Shown here one piece after another: positions 1 through 8,256 of a DNA stretch of 40,063 nt. Source of the DNA: Planctomycetia bacterium (GTDB lineage Bacteria; Planctomycetota; Phycisphaerae; Phycisphaerales; SM1A02); NCBI GenBank assembly GCA_005790565.1, contig SXUJ01000022.1:1-40063 (forward strand). The letters run 5' to 3'. The translations under genes and the position numbers were made by a program. How positions within the stretch are numbered: position 1 is the stretch's first letter; each line of letters opens with the position of its first letter. The notes below the pieces were generated by a model. It saw only the letters and a list, made by a program, of their open reading frames with translations. It was not told where the DNA came from and did not search any database.

Positions 1-46
1 AAGCCAGAGTGACTTTTTTGAGTAATGACTGATAAAATCATGTTTC

Positions 47-80
47 AAAGGTTCCTGTCTTTCGACTGGAACCTTTTTTT
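47..80 (+). terminator. Rho-independent terminator of an upstream unit
   Basis: The inverted repeat AAAGGTTCC (47-55) / GGAACCTTT (68-76) is extended inside by GTC/GAC (57-59/64-66) after one T-T mismatch, with a TTTC tetraloop. It runs straight into a tract of seven T (74-80). This is the textbook shape of an intrinsic terminator on the + strand. The gene it ends lies left of the window. Confidence 0.85.
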
Positions 81-107
81 GGAATTCTAAAGATTTATAG
101 TCCGAAT

Positions 108-290
108 AACGCTGTTTTTTGGGGTCTGGAGCCGTGTATACGGAGAGACGTCGTTTTGCCTGTGCGACGATGATCCTCCAAACACAGTTCCGACCATCCT
201 GAAATGGGTCGGATGCATGCAGGAACTCCCCGTCCTGCAGTGCACGAATGAAAACAAGGACGGGATGCGATAGCCCTTGGCTATCGCTCT
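108..290 (+). ncRNA. Candidate structured RNA or long leader upstream of the sigma gene
   Basis: Several perfect helices follow one another. CTGT/ACAG (112-115/184-187) and TGGAG/CTCCA (127-131/176-180) enclose two hairpins, CCGT-GTAT-ACGG (132-143) and CGTCG/CGACG (149-153/165-169), giving a three-way junction. Then come CCGACC/GGTCGG (190-195/207-212), TGCAGGA/TCCTGCA (218-224/233-239) and a 9-bp hairpin GCGATAGCC-CTT-GGCTATCGC (267-287). A TATAGT hexamer at 96-101 could be the -10 box of a promoter starting near 108, just after the upstream terminator. I see no T-run after the last hairpin, so it may be the 5' leader of the sigma gene rather than a separate RNA. It matches no RNA family I can recognise (tmRNA, SRP, RNase P and common riboswitches were considered by eye). 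Confidence 0.35.
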
Positions 291-571
291 CCCCTCGGAT
301 GGATTTGGTTGACTGGGGCGGCGTCGTTTCGCTCTGAAATACGCACCGCAGTTTGTGCGTCAATTGTCTGTGGATGCCCCGCAGGCAGCAACAGGACTGG
401 CGCGCGTCGGTTCAAGCCCACGGCGCGTCCTCATGGGAGTCCGCCATAGCCGTAAGCAACAGTCTGAGCAAGCGATACGAATCAGGTCTTCACCCGCTTC
501 TTCATTGGAACTTTTCCCGCGATTCTGCGGAAGTACTCCCCCTCCTCCTCTCACGCGAAAGCACCACCACC
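291..571. other. Remaining non-coding gap before the sigma gene
   Basis: The sigma reading frame is open from a TTG at 353, but the first ATG is at 572, and the 353-571 stretch encodes low-complexity sequence unlike any sigma domain. A TTGACT hexamer sits at 309-314, but I find no convincing -10 at the proper spacing. The string GGTTCAAGCCC near 410 resembles a tRNA T-loop but has no pairing stem. I see nothing else. Confidence 0.5.
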
Positions 572-1780
572 ATGGCACGATCACTCCAACCAGATGCAGA
601 TGCTGCACACGCCGGTGTGCGGAAGTCATCGACAGTTGCGGCCAAGTCTCGGCGCGATGCAATCCATGCTCCAAATCCGACTCGCGCACGAGAGGGCTCA
701 CTCCCCGGACAAGCCACGCGGAAGGTCGCGCGGAAGTGCGCGCTGAAACAGACGCATGCGAAGTTAACCCCCGCGGCCGCTCTCGTTCCCCACGCCCCGC
801 TCGCCAAGTCGCGCGGATTGTCGATCGGCGAGAAGGCGCGCCTCGCGCAAATCATCACCCAGATCACGACCAAGCCGATGGATTTCATGGCGAGCGCGGA
901 GTTTGAACTCGCCGGCGCCGAAGCGCGAATTCTCGAAACTGCGCCATCCATTGAGCAGCCCGATGTCTCGTGGTACCGCCCACTAATGGATGACTTCATT
1001 AGTGCCCGGCATCGTCGAGCGCGCACAGCGAACTCACAGAACTCGGTGCTTCTGACAGGCGCGCAGGAACGCGTGCTCTTCCTCAAATACAACTACGCAC
1101 GGTGGCGCGTGCGCCAAGTGCAGGATTCTCTCACCGACGACGCTGGGGTGCTTGCGAAGCCAAGCGTTGCGCAAGCGCGAGAGATGATCAAGTACTTTGA
1201 ACTCGCAAAGGGCTTCCGCGAGCAGATCGCCGAGATCAACCTCGCCCTGGTGCTCGCAATGGCGAAGCGCGTCCGCAACATCGATGTTGACCTCAGCGAT
1301 CTCATCGGTGAAGGCAACATGGCACTGATGCGGAGCGTCGACAAGTTCGACTGCATGCGCGGCTTCAAGTTCAGCACCTACGCATGCCGAGCGATTTTGA
1401 AGGCGTTTAGCCGCTACTCCATGAAGGTCGCGAAGGATCGCTCGAAGATCGTCGCGGAGTTTGATCCAAGCATGGAGCGGTCGACGCACCTTGAGACGAT
1501 CCGAGCAACGGTCGAACGCGATTCTGCGCGCGAAGTCCGACATCTGGTCGAATCCGATTGCGCTGATCTCACCGAGCTTGAAAAGCGGGTCATCACTTCC
1601 CGGTTCGGCCTGCAGAAGGCGCCAGGAACCCCACAGGCAACCCTTGAGCAAGTCGGCGCTGAGATTGGACTCACGAAGGAGCGTGTGCGCCAGATCCAGA
1701 ATCGCGCGCTGGAAAAGCTCAAGAGCGCATTCGAAGCCCGTCATAAGTTCGGACCAGCGGTTGCGCCGACCAACAACTGA
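572..1780 (+). CDS. RNA polymerase sigma-70 family factor, lacking region 3
   Basis: A sigma subunit that would direct RNA polymerase to a set of promoters. The track ORF begins at a TTG (353). I prefer the first ATG at 572 (MARSLQPD), which gives 402 residues. The N-terminal ~110 residues are basic low-complexity sequence. A segment LTGAQERVLFLKYNYARWR then resembles the end of region 1.2, followed by a clear region 2 (LALVLAMAKR, DLIGEGNMALMRSVDKFD, GFKFSTYACRAILKAF) with the -10 recognition helix. Only about 60 residues separate this from region 4 (LTELEKRVI, TLEQVGAEIGLTKERVRQIQNRALEKLK), so a normal region 3 is missing or very short. The helix-turn-helix of region 4 is intact. The gene has its own upstream structured region and a strong terminator behind it, so it is probably monocistronic. 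Family assignment is firm; regulon unknown. Confidence 0.9.
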   Translation: MARSLQPDADAAHAGVRKSSTVAAKSRRDAIHAPNPTRAREGSLPGQATRKVARKCALKQTHAKLTPAAALVPHAPLAKSRGLSIGEKARLAQIITQITTKPMDFMASAEFELAGAEARILETAPSIEQPDVSWYRPLMDDFISARHRRARTANSQNSVLLTGAQERVLFLKYNYARWRVRQVQDSLTDDAGVLAKPSVAQAREMIKYFELAKGFREQIAEINLALVLAMAKRVRNIDVDLSDLIGEGNMALMRSVDKFDCMRGFKFSTYACRAILKAFSRYSMKVAKDRSKIVAEFDPSMERSTHLETIRATVERDSAREVRHLVESDCADLTELEKRVITSRFGLQKAPGTPQATLEQVGAEIGLTKERVRQIQNRALEKLKSAFEARHKFGPAVAPTNN

Positions 1781-1803
1781 ACCTTCCCCACTTCACGATC
1801 TCC

Positions 1804-1840
1804 CGATGAACCGAGCAGCTTTGCTCGGTTCATCGCTTTC
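1804..1840 (+). terminator. Terminator after the sigma gene
   Basis: A 14-bp perfect stem, CGATGAACCGAGCA (1804-1817) with TGCTCGGTTCATCG (1822-1835) and a GCTT loop, lies 24 bp after the sigma stop codon. It is followed by the weakly T-rich CTTTC. The long stem makes termination likely although the U-tract is poor. Confidence 0.75.
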
Positions 1841-1917
1841 ATCTCCCCACGCCAAACGCGATCGCGGGCCGAGAGCGGCTCCTCTACACTCTCGACCTTC
1901 CTCGGAGCCCGCTCAAC

Positions 1918-2616
1918 ATGCCCAACAAGGTCTACCCATCACCGGCCGCAGCATTGGAAGGTCTCCTTCACGATGGCATGACCATCGCCGTGGGTGGATT
2001 CGGCTTGTGCGGGATTCCCGAGCAGCTCATCCTTGCGCTGCGAGATTCCGGAACCAAGGGGCTTACCGCGGTCAGCAACAACGCTGGGGTTGATGAGTGG
2101 GGATTGGGGCTCCTCCTCAAGACCCGCCAGATCCGTCGAATGATCTCAAGTTATGTCGGCGAGAATGCGGAGTTCGAACGGCAGTACATGGCTGGAGAAC
2201 TTGAACTCGAATTCAATCCCCAAGGAACACTCGCCGAACGACTGCGCGCAGGCGGCGCGGGGATTGCAGGCTTCTTCACCAAGACCGGTGTTGGGACGAT
2301 CGTTGCCGATGGCAAAGAGGTTCGCGAGTTTGATGGCGAGTCGTATGTGTTCGAGCGCGGCATTCGGACGGACCTCGCGCTCGTGAAGGCGTGGCGGGCC
2401 GACCCATTTGGCAACCTCGTTTTCCGAAAGACGGCACGGAACTTCAATCCGATGGTTGCGACCGCAGGCAAACACTGCGTGGCTGAGGTCGAGGAGATCG
2501 TGCCGCTGGGAAGTCTTGATTCAGATCAGATCCACACCCCTGGCATCTTCGTGGATCGCATCGTGCGAACCATTTCGGAAAAGCGGATCGAACAGCGCAC
2601 GACCCGACCCGCGTAG
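1918..2616 (+). CDS. scoA: 3-oxoacid CoA-transferase subunit A
   Basis: The alpha subunit of a two-subunit CoA-transferase (succinyl-CoA:3-ketoacid or acetoacetate type), which moves CoA between succinyl-CoA and a 3-oxoacid in ketone-body/acetoacetate metabolism in the cytosol. The full 232-residue length fits subunit A. Family motifs are present: MTIAVGGFGLCGIPE with the glycine-rich loop, SNNAGVDEWGLGLLL, YVGENAEFERQY, ELEFNPQGTLAERLRAGGAGI, FFTKTGVGT and TPGIFVDRIV near the end. The catalytic glutamate of these enzymes lies in subunit B, so this protein cannot act alone. No scoB-like reading frame follows: the next 216 bp are non-coding and then an unrelated secreted protein begins. The B subunit must be encoded elsewhere, or the gene is a remnant of a broken pair. 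Subunit identity is firm; exact substrate not determinable. Confidence 0.9.
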   Translation: MPNKVYPSPAAALEGLLHDGMTIAVGGFGLCGIPEQLILALRDSGTKGLTAVSNNAGVDEWGLGLLLKTRQIRRMISSYVGENAEFERQYMAGELELEFNPQGTLAERLRAGGAGIAGFFTKTGVGTIVADGKEVREFDGESYVFERGIRTDLALVKAWRADPFGNLVFRKTARNFNPMVATAGKHCVAEVEEIVPLGSLDSDQIHTPGIFVDRIVRTISEKRIEQRTTRPA

Positions 2617-2832
2617 TTTGTAGTTATAGGACAAGAACGGGCGGGGGAGCAAAGCGGCGAGCGTTCGCTCTCGTCCTCTCATTCTCGCGATTCCACGGTC
2701 GATCCGATACATCTCATCCCTTCGTCGCCCGATACTGATTTCCACGCATTCTCAAGTGTCCCTCATCGTTCTCCCGCTCTACTGGTAGACAGCCGACCGC
2801 GTCATCGTTTCGTTCGCCTCAAGGAAGTTGTC
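2617..2832. other. Intergenic gap after scoA
   Basis: 216 bp with no reading frame resembling CoA-transferase subunit B and no clear terminator. The only clear signal is AAGGAAG, the ribosome site of the next gene. Confidence 0.5.
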
Positions 2833-4239
2833 ATGATCTATCGCCTGCAACCGCTCCGTTCCACCCTCGCCGTTGGATTCACAGCCATCGCGCTCGCCTT
2901 TGGATTTACGCCCACGGCGCAGGCGCAGTTTGGCGGCCGAAGTTCACTGGCGAATTCCTTCGTGCCGGACTTCACCGCGCGCGACCTCGTTGTCTTCATC
3001 GACTCGCTCGGTCTTGAGGAATGGCAGCGTCCGGTGATTGAAGTCTTGCTCGATGACTACACGACCGGCTTCAACAACGGTGTGGAGAGTGTTCGCACGG
3101 AGATGGCTACCCTCAAGGACAAGGTCGCGGGTGTCGACGCGAATGCCGTGATGTCACTCATCACCGGACCGATGGAGAAGTGGCAGGCGCAGAAGCGCGT
3201 CCTTCGTGACGACTTCCTCACCAACCTCAAGAGTCAACTGAGCGACCAACAACTCGAACAATGGCCGCGACTCGAACGCGCGCTGCGCCGCGAGAAGTCG
3301 CTCCCGGCCGCAGAATTGAGTGGCGAAGCCGTCAACCTGTTCGGAGTCGTCCGCGATCTGCAACTCGCGCCGCTCCAAATCGATTCCATTCAACCGATGC
3401 TCGATCAGTACGAGCTTACGCTTGACGCGGCGCTCGCCGCACGCGATGCCGCGATTGAGGCCGCGTCGAAGGACCTCATGCAAGCGATGAGCGCGAATGA
3501 CCCGGAACGCGGCATCGCTGCGCAGGAAGGCATCATGGTGAAGCGCATTGCCGTGCGCACGGTGCAAGAGAACACTGCCTCGCAGATCAAGGACGGCCTT
3601 GGCGGCGATCTCGGCAATCAGTTTGAGTTGAAGGTGCTTGAGCGTGCGTTCCCTCAGGTTTTCCGCCCCGATCCAGTGACCCCACTCTTTGAATCAGCAC
3701 TCGCGATTCCAGATCTTGCACCCGAAAAGAAGATCTCGGTTGACTCGCTCTTCCTCGAGTACGTCCCACAGAACTTCGGGGCGAACATGACTCTCATGCA
3801 AGCGATGCGTTTGTCAGAACCGCAGGAGCCGCGTCGACGAACAGAGGCCATTCAGGCGCGCAAGCAAGGCGGAGCCGTCGTTCGTTCGCCGGAGGCCGAG
3901 AGCGTCGCATCCGCGCGCGACGCACGAGAAGCAGTCTGGGAGAAGTATCGCAATAAGCTCTACGCATTGCTCAACGATGAAGAACGCGAAAACCTTCCCG
4001 GCATAGGAAAGCCTGACCAAGCAGAGGCGGCCGGTAAATCGCAGAGCGGTCGCTCCTCAAGCACCTCCTCAAGCCTGAGTGCCAACGACCGGGCCAGTGC
4101 TCCAAAGCACGGCAACCCAAGCATGGCCGGAAAGGAAGGCAAGGAGACCGTCGGCGAAAAGGCGTCTCGCTCGACAGGGACTGATCGCGGTGCGGCTCGC
4201 GGCGTGCCCAGCGGAGTGCCGCGCCAATCTGCCGACTGA
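2833..4239 (+). CDS. Secreted helical protein of unknown function
   Basis: I do not recognise a named family. The start is supported by AAGGAAG six bases upstream of ATG 2833. Residues 1-32 form a clear Sec signal peptide ending TAQAQ, so the protein is exported. About residues 45-270 are predicted helical with alternating charge. They hold two loosely similar segments (ARDLVVFIDSLGLEEWQRPVI and AVNLFGVVRDLQLAPLQIDSI), each followed by a long helix, reminiscent of LTXXQ/Spy-like periplasmic helical proteins. From about residue 385 to the end the sequence is Ser/Gly/Lys-rich low complexity and probably disordered. It precedes the secretion cluster by about 60-100 bp on the same strand and may be co-transcribed, but the intervening hairpin could separate them. 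No role in secretion can be shown from sequence. Confidence 0.75.
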   Translation: MIYRLQPLRSTLAVGFTAIALAFGFTPTAQAQFGGRSSLANSFVPDFTARDLVVFIDSLGLEEWQRPVIEVLLDDYTTGFNNGVESVRTEMATLKDKVAGVDANAVMSLITGPMEKWQAQKRVLRDDFLTNLKSQLSDQQLEQWPRLERALRREKSLPAAELSGEAVNLFGVVRDLQLAPLQIDSIQPMLDQYELTLDAALAARDAAIEAASKDLMQAMSANDPERGIAAQEGIMVKRIAVRTVQENTASQIKDGLGGDLGNQFELKVLERAFPQVFRPDPVTPLFESALAIPDLAPEKKISVDSLFLEYVPQNFGANMTLMQAMRLSEPQEPRRRTEAIQARKQGGAVVRSPEAESVASARDAREAVWEKYRNKLYALLNDEERENLPGIGKPDQAEAAGKSQSGRSSSTSSSLSANDRASAPKHGNPSMAGKEGKETVGEKASRSTGTDRGAARGVPSGVPRQSAD

Positions 4240-4270
4240 GTTTCGCCAAGGCGTCCAGTTCCCACCGAAC

Positions 4271-4304
4271 CATTGCGCGCGCCGAGGGCATTTCTCGCGC
4301 AATG
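4271..4304 (+). other. Hairpin overlapping the first ATG of gspE
   Basis: CATTGCGCG (4271-4279) pairs perfectly with CGCGCAATG (4296-4304). The right arm contains the ATG at 4302. The hairpin could act as an intergenic attenuator/processing site or mask that ATG. It has no T-tract, so it is not a classical terminator. Confidence 0.45.
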
Positions 4305-5948
4305 AGACTTGCTGCCGATGACACGGAAGTGGCCCCACGAACGATGAGTATTTCTACCGAGATCAAACCTCCGAGTCCGGAAAGTGCCATGCGAGAGCGC
4401 TGCGCGATTCTTGGGATTGAGTGGTTCGAGCAAGTCCCGAATTCCGATCCAAAAGTGAGCGAACTCCTCGCGCCAGAAGTCGCGGTGCGACTCGGCGTCG
4501 TACCTGTCGCGCTCGAAGGCACGCGACTCATTCTCGCGATGCTCAATCCGCTTGATACAACGGCGCTCGACGAGGTCGCGGCGCTCACCGGAAAACCAGT
4601 AACGCGCGTGGGACTGGAACCGGCGGCGTTTCGCGATCTGATGCGCGATCGCTTCGGCACAACCGCGGCGCGCATGGCGGAGTCTCTCGCGGCCGACGCG
4701 CTTGGCGGTACACCGGATGCAGAGCACAACCTTGACGCGATCGAGGCTGACGATGTGCATCGGATGGCGGAACAGCCCACGCTCATCAACCTCGTCAACC
4801 TGCTGCTGCTCGAGGCCATCCAAGGCCGCGCGAGCGATGTGCACATCGAGCCGTTCGAAAACGACCTCAAGGTGAAGTACCGCATCGACGGCGTGTTGGT
4901 CGAGCAACCTCAGCCACCCAAGCATTTGCAAGCCGCACTCATCGGGCGCGTGAAGATCATGGCCTCGATGAACATCGCCGAACGCTATGTTCCCCAGGAC
5001 GGGCACATCACGCTTCGATTCGAAGGACGCAAAGTTGACATTCGCGTATCGACGGTTCCGACGCTTTACGGCGAGTCGGTCGTCATGCGCATTCTTGACA
5101 AGAGCAACCTTCCGCTCGACCTCGCGGCTCTCGGCATGAGCGAGCCGCATCGCGCAATCGTGGATCGCATGATCACGAAGCCGCACGGCCTCGTCCTCGT
5201 CACCGGTCCCACGGGCTCTGGAAAGACGACCACGCTCTACGCGTCACTTTCGAAGTTGTATGACCCTCGAAAGAAGATCATCACGATCGAAGATCCGGTC
5301 GAGTACGAACTCTCGGGGATCAATCAGATTCCGGTGAATCCCAAGCGCGGGCTCACCTTCGCCACCGGGCTCCGGTCCATTCTTCGCCAAGACCCGGACA
5401 TCATCTTTGTCGGAGAAGTGCGCGATGCGGAAACCGTGGACATCGCGATTCGGTCTGCACTCACCGGACACTTGATTTTCTCCACCCTCCACACCAATGA
5501 CGCGATTAGTTCGATCGGTCGCATGGTGGACATGGGCGCGGAACCGTACCTCGTTGCAAGCGTCATCGAAGGACTCATCGCGCAGCGACTCGGGCGCCGC
5601 AACTGCACGAACTGCAGCCGGGAGCAGGCGATTTCCGAGGAGACCGACCATCGATTGACGCAGGATGAGCGGGAGCGATTCAAGGGTCGACAAGTCGTTG
5701 GGCACGGTTGCGACAAGTGTGGCAACAGTGGTTTCCGCGGTCGCTTGGGTTTCTATGAGATCGTGAAAGTCACGGGCGCGCTTCGGAACGCGATCAGTCA
5801 AAATCGCCCCGTGCATGAGCTTCGCAAACTTTTCGATAGCGACTTCATCAACATGCGCGAAGACGGGATGCGTAAAGCGCTCGATGGCATCACCACGATT
5901 GAAGAAGTGCTCCGCGCAACGCAAGATGTCGATGATTTCAGCGCCTGA
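4302..5948 (+). CDS. gspE: Type II secretion / type IV pilus assembly ATPase (GspE/PilB)
   Basis: The cytoplasmic hexameric ATPase that powers pseudopilus assembly. The N-terminal third (about residues 30-130) is a T2SSE_N/MshEN-like domain. The catalytic part has QGRASDVHIEPF (N2 domain), Walker A GPTGSGKTTT near residue 302, the Asp box ITIEDPVEYEL, Walker B RQDPDIIFVGEVRD and the His box LTGHLIFSTLHTND. A tetracysteine zinc site (CTNC and CDKC) is typical of GspE/PilB and absent from PilT. The length of 548 matches the family. The start is uncertain: ATG 4302 sits inside a hairpin, and ATG 4344 and 4389 are alternatives (4389 has GGAAAG close upstream). It is the first gene of the secretion cluster and is followed after 37 bp by gspF. 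Confidence 0.95.
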   Translation: MRLAADDTEVAPRTMSISTEIKPPSPESAMRERCAILGIEWFEQVPNSDPKVSELLAPEVAVRLGVVPVALEGTRLILAMLNPLDTTALDEVAALTGKPVTRVGLEPAAFRDLMRDRFGTTAARMAESLAADALGGTPDAEHNLDAIEADDVHRMAEQPTLINLVNLLLLEAIQGRASDVHIEPFENDLKVKYRIDGVLVEQPQPPKHLQAALIGRVKIMASMNIAERYVPQDGHITLRFEGRKVDIRVSTVPTLYGESVVMRILDKSNLPLDLAALGMSEPHRAIVDRMITKPHGLVLVTGPTGSGKTTTLYASLSKLYDPRKKIITIEDPVEYELSGINQIPVNPKRGLTFATGLRSILRQDPDIIFVGEVRDAETVDIAIRSALTGHLIFSTLHTNDAISSIGRMVDMGAEPYLVASVIEGLIAQRLGRRNCTNCSREQAISEETDHRLTQDERERFKGRQVVGHGCDKCGNSGFRGRLGFYEIVKVTGALRNAISQNRPVHELRKLFDSDFINMREDGMRKALDGITTIEEVLRATQDVDDFSA

Positions 5949-5985
5949 ACGCACTCCGTGATTCGCCGTCTGCTTCCGAGATCCG

Positions 5986-7197
5986 ATGCCCACTTTCCGA
6001 TACCAGTCCATCGGCGCCGACGGCGCAGTCACCGCGGGAAACATCACCGCGAATGATCGCGCGGGTGCTGTTCGCATGCTGACACAGCGAGGGGAAACCG
6101 CCCTCACCATGCACATGACCGACGCGCTTGAGTCAAGCCTCGGTCGCGCGAATCGTCGCGCGACCATCTCGCGCCCGGAACTCGCGGACTTCATCCGTGA
6201 GTTAGCAACCGCGCTCGAAGCCGGTCTTCCGCTCATGAGCGCGCTCCGCGTCGTCCACAAGCAAGCGGGCACGCCGAAACTCCGCGCGATCCTGGACTAC
6301 CTGATTGAGCGGGTCGAGGCAGGCGTCCCGCTCTATCAAGCCGCCAAAGAGTATGGCGCACCCTTTGATGACATGACCGTCGGCATGCTGCGCGCGGCGG
6401 ACGCCTCCGGTCGAACGAGTGAAGTCCTCCACCAACTCGCGGATCTCCTTGAACGATCCGTGGAACTTCGGCGCGAAGTCGTTGGCGCGGTCATCTATCC
6501 AGCCATGGTTGCCGGGCTAATCGCGGTAAGCGTTGTGATCATGATCGTCTTCGTGCTGCCTCGAATCATGGCGCCGATTCTCGCGAGCAAGCAAGCCATG
6601 CCGCTGCCAACCGAAATCCTGCTCGGTCTCAGCGGGTTCATCATCCACTGGTGGTACCTCCTCGCCGCGGTCGGCATTCTGGGTTGGTACTCGGCGAAAG
6701 CGTGGTATTCACAACCGGACAACCGACTTCGGTTCGATACGACGACGCTCCGCTTCCCGGTCGTGGGTCGGCTGCTGCGCGACATCGCCGTTGCGCGATT
6801 CACACGAACCCTCGGCACGCTTGTGTCAGCGGGCATCCCGATCCTGTCCGCCCTGCGCATCGTGCGCGACACTCTTGGCAATCATGCGCTGATGCACGCC
6901 ATCGATCAGGTGACCGAAAAGGTCACCACGGGGCAGTCATTAGCCGATCCACTTGAGCGGAGCGGCCTCTTTCCCCCGCTGCTCGTGCAAATCGTCAACA
7001 TCGGCGAGCGCTCGGGTCGCCTCGAACAGATGCTGATGCACGCGGCGGGCTCCTTTGACCGGCAGGTGAACAACTCGCTCAAGCTCTTCACCCGCATTCT
7101 GCCGACATTCCTGCTCGTGATCATGGCAGTCGTTGCGGTCTTTGTGCTCTCCGCGATTCTTCTCCCGATTCTCCAACTGCAACAGTCCGTCGGTTGA
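5986..7197 (+). CDS. gspF: Type II secretion inner-membrane platform protein (GspF/PilC family)
   Basis: The polytopic platform protein around which the ATPase and pseudopilins assemble. The 403-residue length is typical. There are two homologous T2SSF cytoplasmic helical domains (about residues 60-190, with FIRELATALEAGLPLMSALRVV, and about 260-385, with FTRTLGTLVSAGIPILSALRIV). Each is followed by membrane spans (VIYPAMVAGLIAVSVVIMIVFVLP; LPTFLLVIMAVVAVFVLSAILLP). The conserved VNIGERSGRLEQML precedes the last span. The N-terminal motif FRYQSIGADG.V.AGNI is the usual GspF start. It sits directly after gspE and 42 bp before the major pseudopilin. Confidence 0.95.
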   Translation: MPTFRYQSIGADGAVTAGNITANDRAGAVRMLTQRGETALTMHMTDALESSLGRANRRATISRPELADFIRELATALEAGLPLMSALRVVHKQAGTPKLRAILDYLIERVEAGVPLYQAAKEYGAPFDDMTVGMLRAADASGRTSEVLHQLADLLERSVELRREVVGAVIYPAMVAGLIAVSVVIMIVFVLPRIMAPILASKQAMPLPTEILLGLSGFIIHWWYLLAAVGILGWYSAKAWYSQPDNRLRFDTTTLRFPVVGRLLRDIAVARFTRTLGTLVSAGIPILSALRIVRDTLGNHALMHAIDQVTEKVTTGQSLADPLERSGLFPPLLVQIVNIGERSGRLEQMLMHAAGSFDRQVNNSLKLFTRILPTFLLVIMAVVAVFVLSAILLPILQLQQSVG

Positions 7198-7239
7198 TCT
7201 TTTTGCCGACTCGTCCGTAGAACTTCGAGGAATTCCCCT

Positions 7240-7659
7240 ATGCGTACGCCCTCCCGCCGATCTCCCCAACGCCGCGCCCGCCGTGGTTTCAGCCTCCTTG
7301 AAGTCATCGTCGCGGTGACAATCATTGCGCTCTTCGCCGCGATCATCGGTCCCAACTTGTGGGCACGCCTCGGCTATGCGAAGAAGGCCAAGGCCATCAC
7401 AGAGACCAACGCGCTCGCGCAGCAGGTCCGCCTCTATATGACAGAGAAGAATGTCTCTGGGCTGACGCAGGACTTTGAACTGGAGTCGCTCGTCCCGGAT
7501 TACCTCGAGAGTATCGATGGACTCACTGATCCGTGGGGTCATCTCTATGTCATTCGAATGCCCGGCGACGGACGCGACTTTGACATCATGAGTTTCGGCG
7601 AGGACGGCGTGGAGGGCGGCGAAGACGCCAACGCAGACATCGTCCACGGAAAGAAGTAA
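7240..7659 (+). CDS. gspG: Major pseudopilin GspG
   Basis: The main subunit of the periplasmic pseudopilus. GAGGAA upstream supports ATG 7240. A basic leader of about 25 residues ends in RRGFSLLEVIVAV, a canonical prepilin peptidase site with G at -1, F at +1 and E at +5, followed by the hydrophobic assembly helix. The C-terminal half carries the GspG calcium-site signature (LTDPWGHLYVIRMPG, DFDIMSFGEDGVEGGEDANADI). The 139-residue length is normal for GspG. The prepilin peptidase that would process it is not in the window. Confidence 0.93.
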   Translation: MRTPSRRSPQRRARRGFSLLEVIVAVTIIALFAAIIGPNLWARLGYAKKAKAITETNALAQQVRLYMTEKNVSGLTQDFELESLVPDYLESIDGLTDPWGHLYVIRMPGDGRDFDIMSFGEDGVEGGEDANADIVHGKK

Positions 7660-7662
7660 ACG

Positions 7663-8256
7663 GTGCACCGGACAGTCCAAGCCACCACACACCCGAGAAG
7701 CCGCGCACGCATGCGCGGCTTCTCGCTGCTTGAAGTCATGGTGGTTGCGGCGATTCTCGCGTTGCTCGCGGCAATGATCATCCCCCGCATGGCGTCGGTG
7801 AATCGCCAGCGGGATGAAACGGGAATCGACTCAATCGCGGATCTCCTTCGCATGTTTGCGTTTCGAAATGGCTCGATGACCCAAGAGATCGCGCTCTGGC
7901 ACGATGCAGAGACGGGCGTGCTCTCGCTGTGGATCAAGGACATTGATCCACAAAATGCCGAGGGTGCGCGCGTTTGGCAGGAGGATCGACTGAGCATGCC
8001 TGTCAACCTGCCTGTCGGCATGGAGATTCAGGACGCGCTTGCGGATGGCGCGCCGGTTTCCCAAACCCCGTGGACGATCGCGACGAGACCCGACGGCTCG
8101 CGCCCGCGCATCGAACTGCGTGTTGTCGGCGAAACCAAGCAGACGACGATCGTCCTCGAGCCTTGGGCGACCGGTCCGATCCGCATGGACCTCGGCGAAG
8201 CAACGAGAAGCAGCATCGACCTTGATAGGGAAGGCCGGGGGTTTGAACGATGGTGA
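7663..8256 (+). CDS. gspH: Minor pseudopilin, GspH-like
   Basis: A prepilin-type protein with cleavage site RGFSLLEVMVVAAILALLAAMIIP (E at +5 present). The start is GTG 7663, only 3 bp after the gspG stop; ATG 7711 is an alternative immediately before the cleavage motif. The C-terminal domain after about residue 60 is beta-rich (LSLWIKDID, RIELRVVGETKQTTIVLEPW), which fits the GspH fold only loosely. The assignment rests mainly on position between G- and I-like genes. It overlaps the next gene by 7 bp, suggesting translational coupling. Confidence 0.75.
   Translation: MHRTVQATTHPRSRARMRGFSLLEVMVVAAILALLAAMIIPRMASVNRQRDETGIDSIADLLRMFAFRNGSMTQEIALWHDAETGVLSLWIKDIDPQNAEGARVWQEDRLSMPVNLPVGMEIQDALADGAPVSQTPWTIATRPDGSRPRIELRVVGETKQTTIVLEPWATGPIRMDLGEATRSSIDLDREGRGFERW

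Noticed and set aside
405-425. GGTTCAAGCCC resembling a tRNA T-loop
   Set aside because: The flanks do not form a T-stem and no acceptor, D or anticodon arms are found around it.
3960-5186. Long minus-strand ORFs opposite the helical protein and gspE (408 and 304 residues)
   Set aside because: High-GC antisense shadow frames rich in Arg/Ser/His. The plus strand carries gspE with all catalytic motifs.
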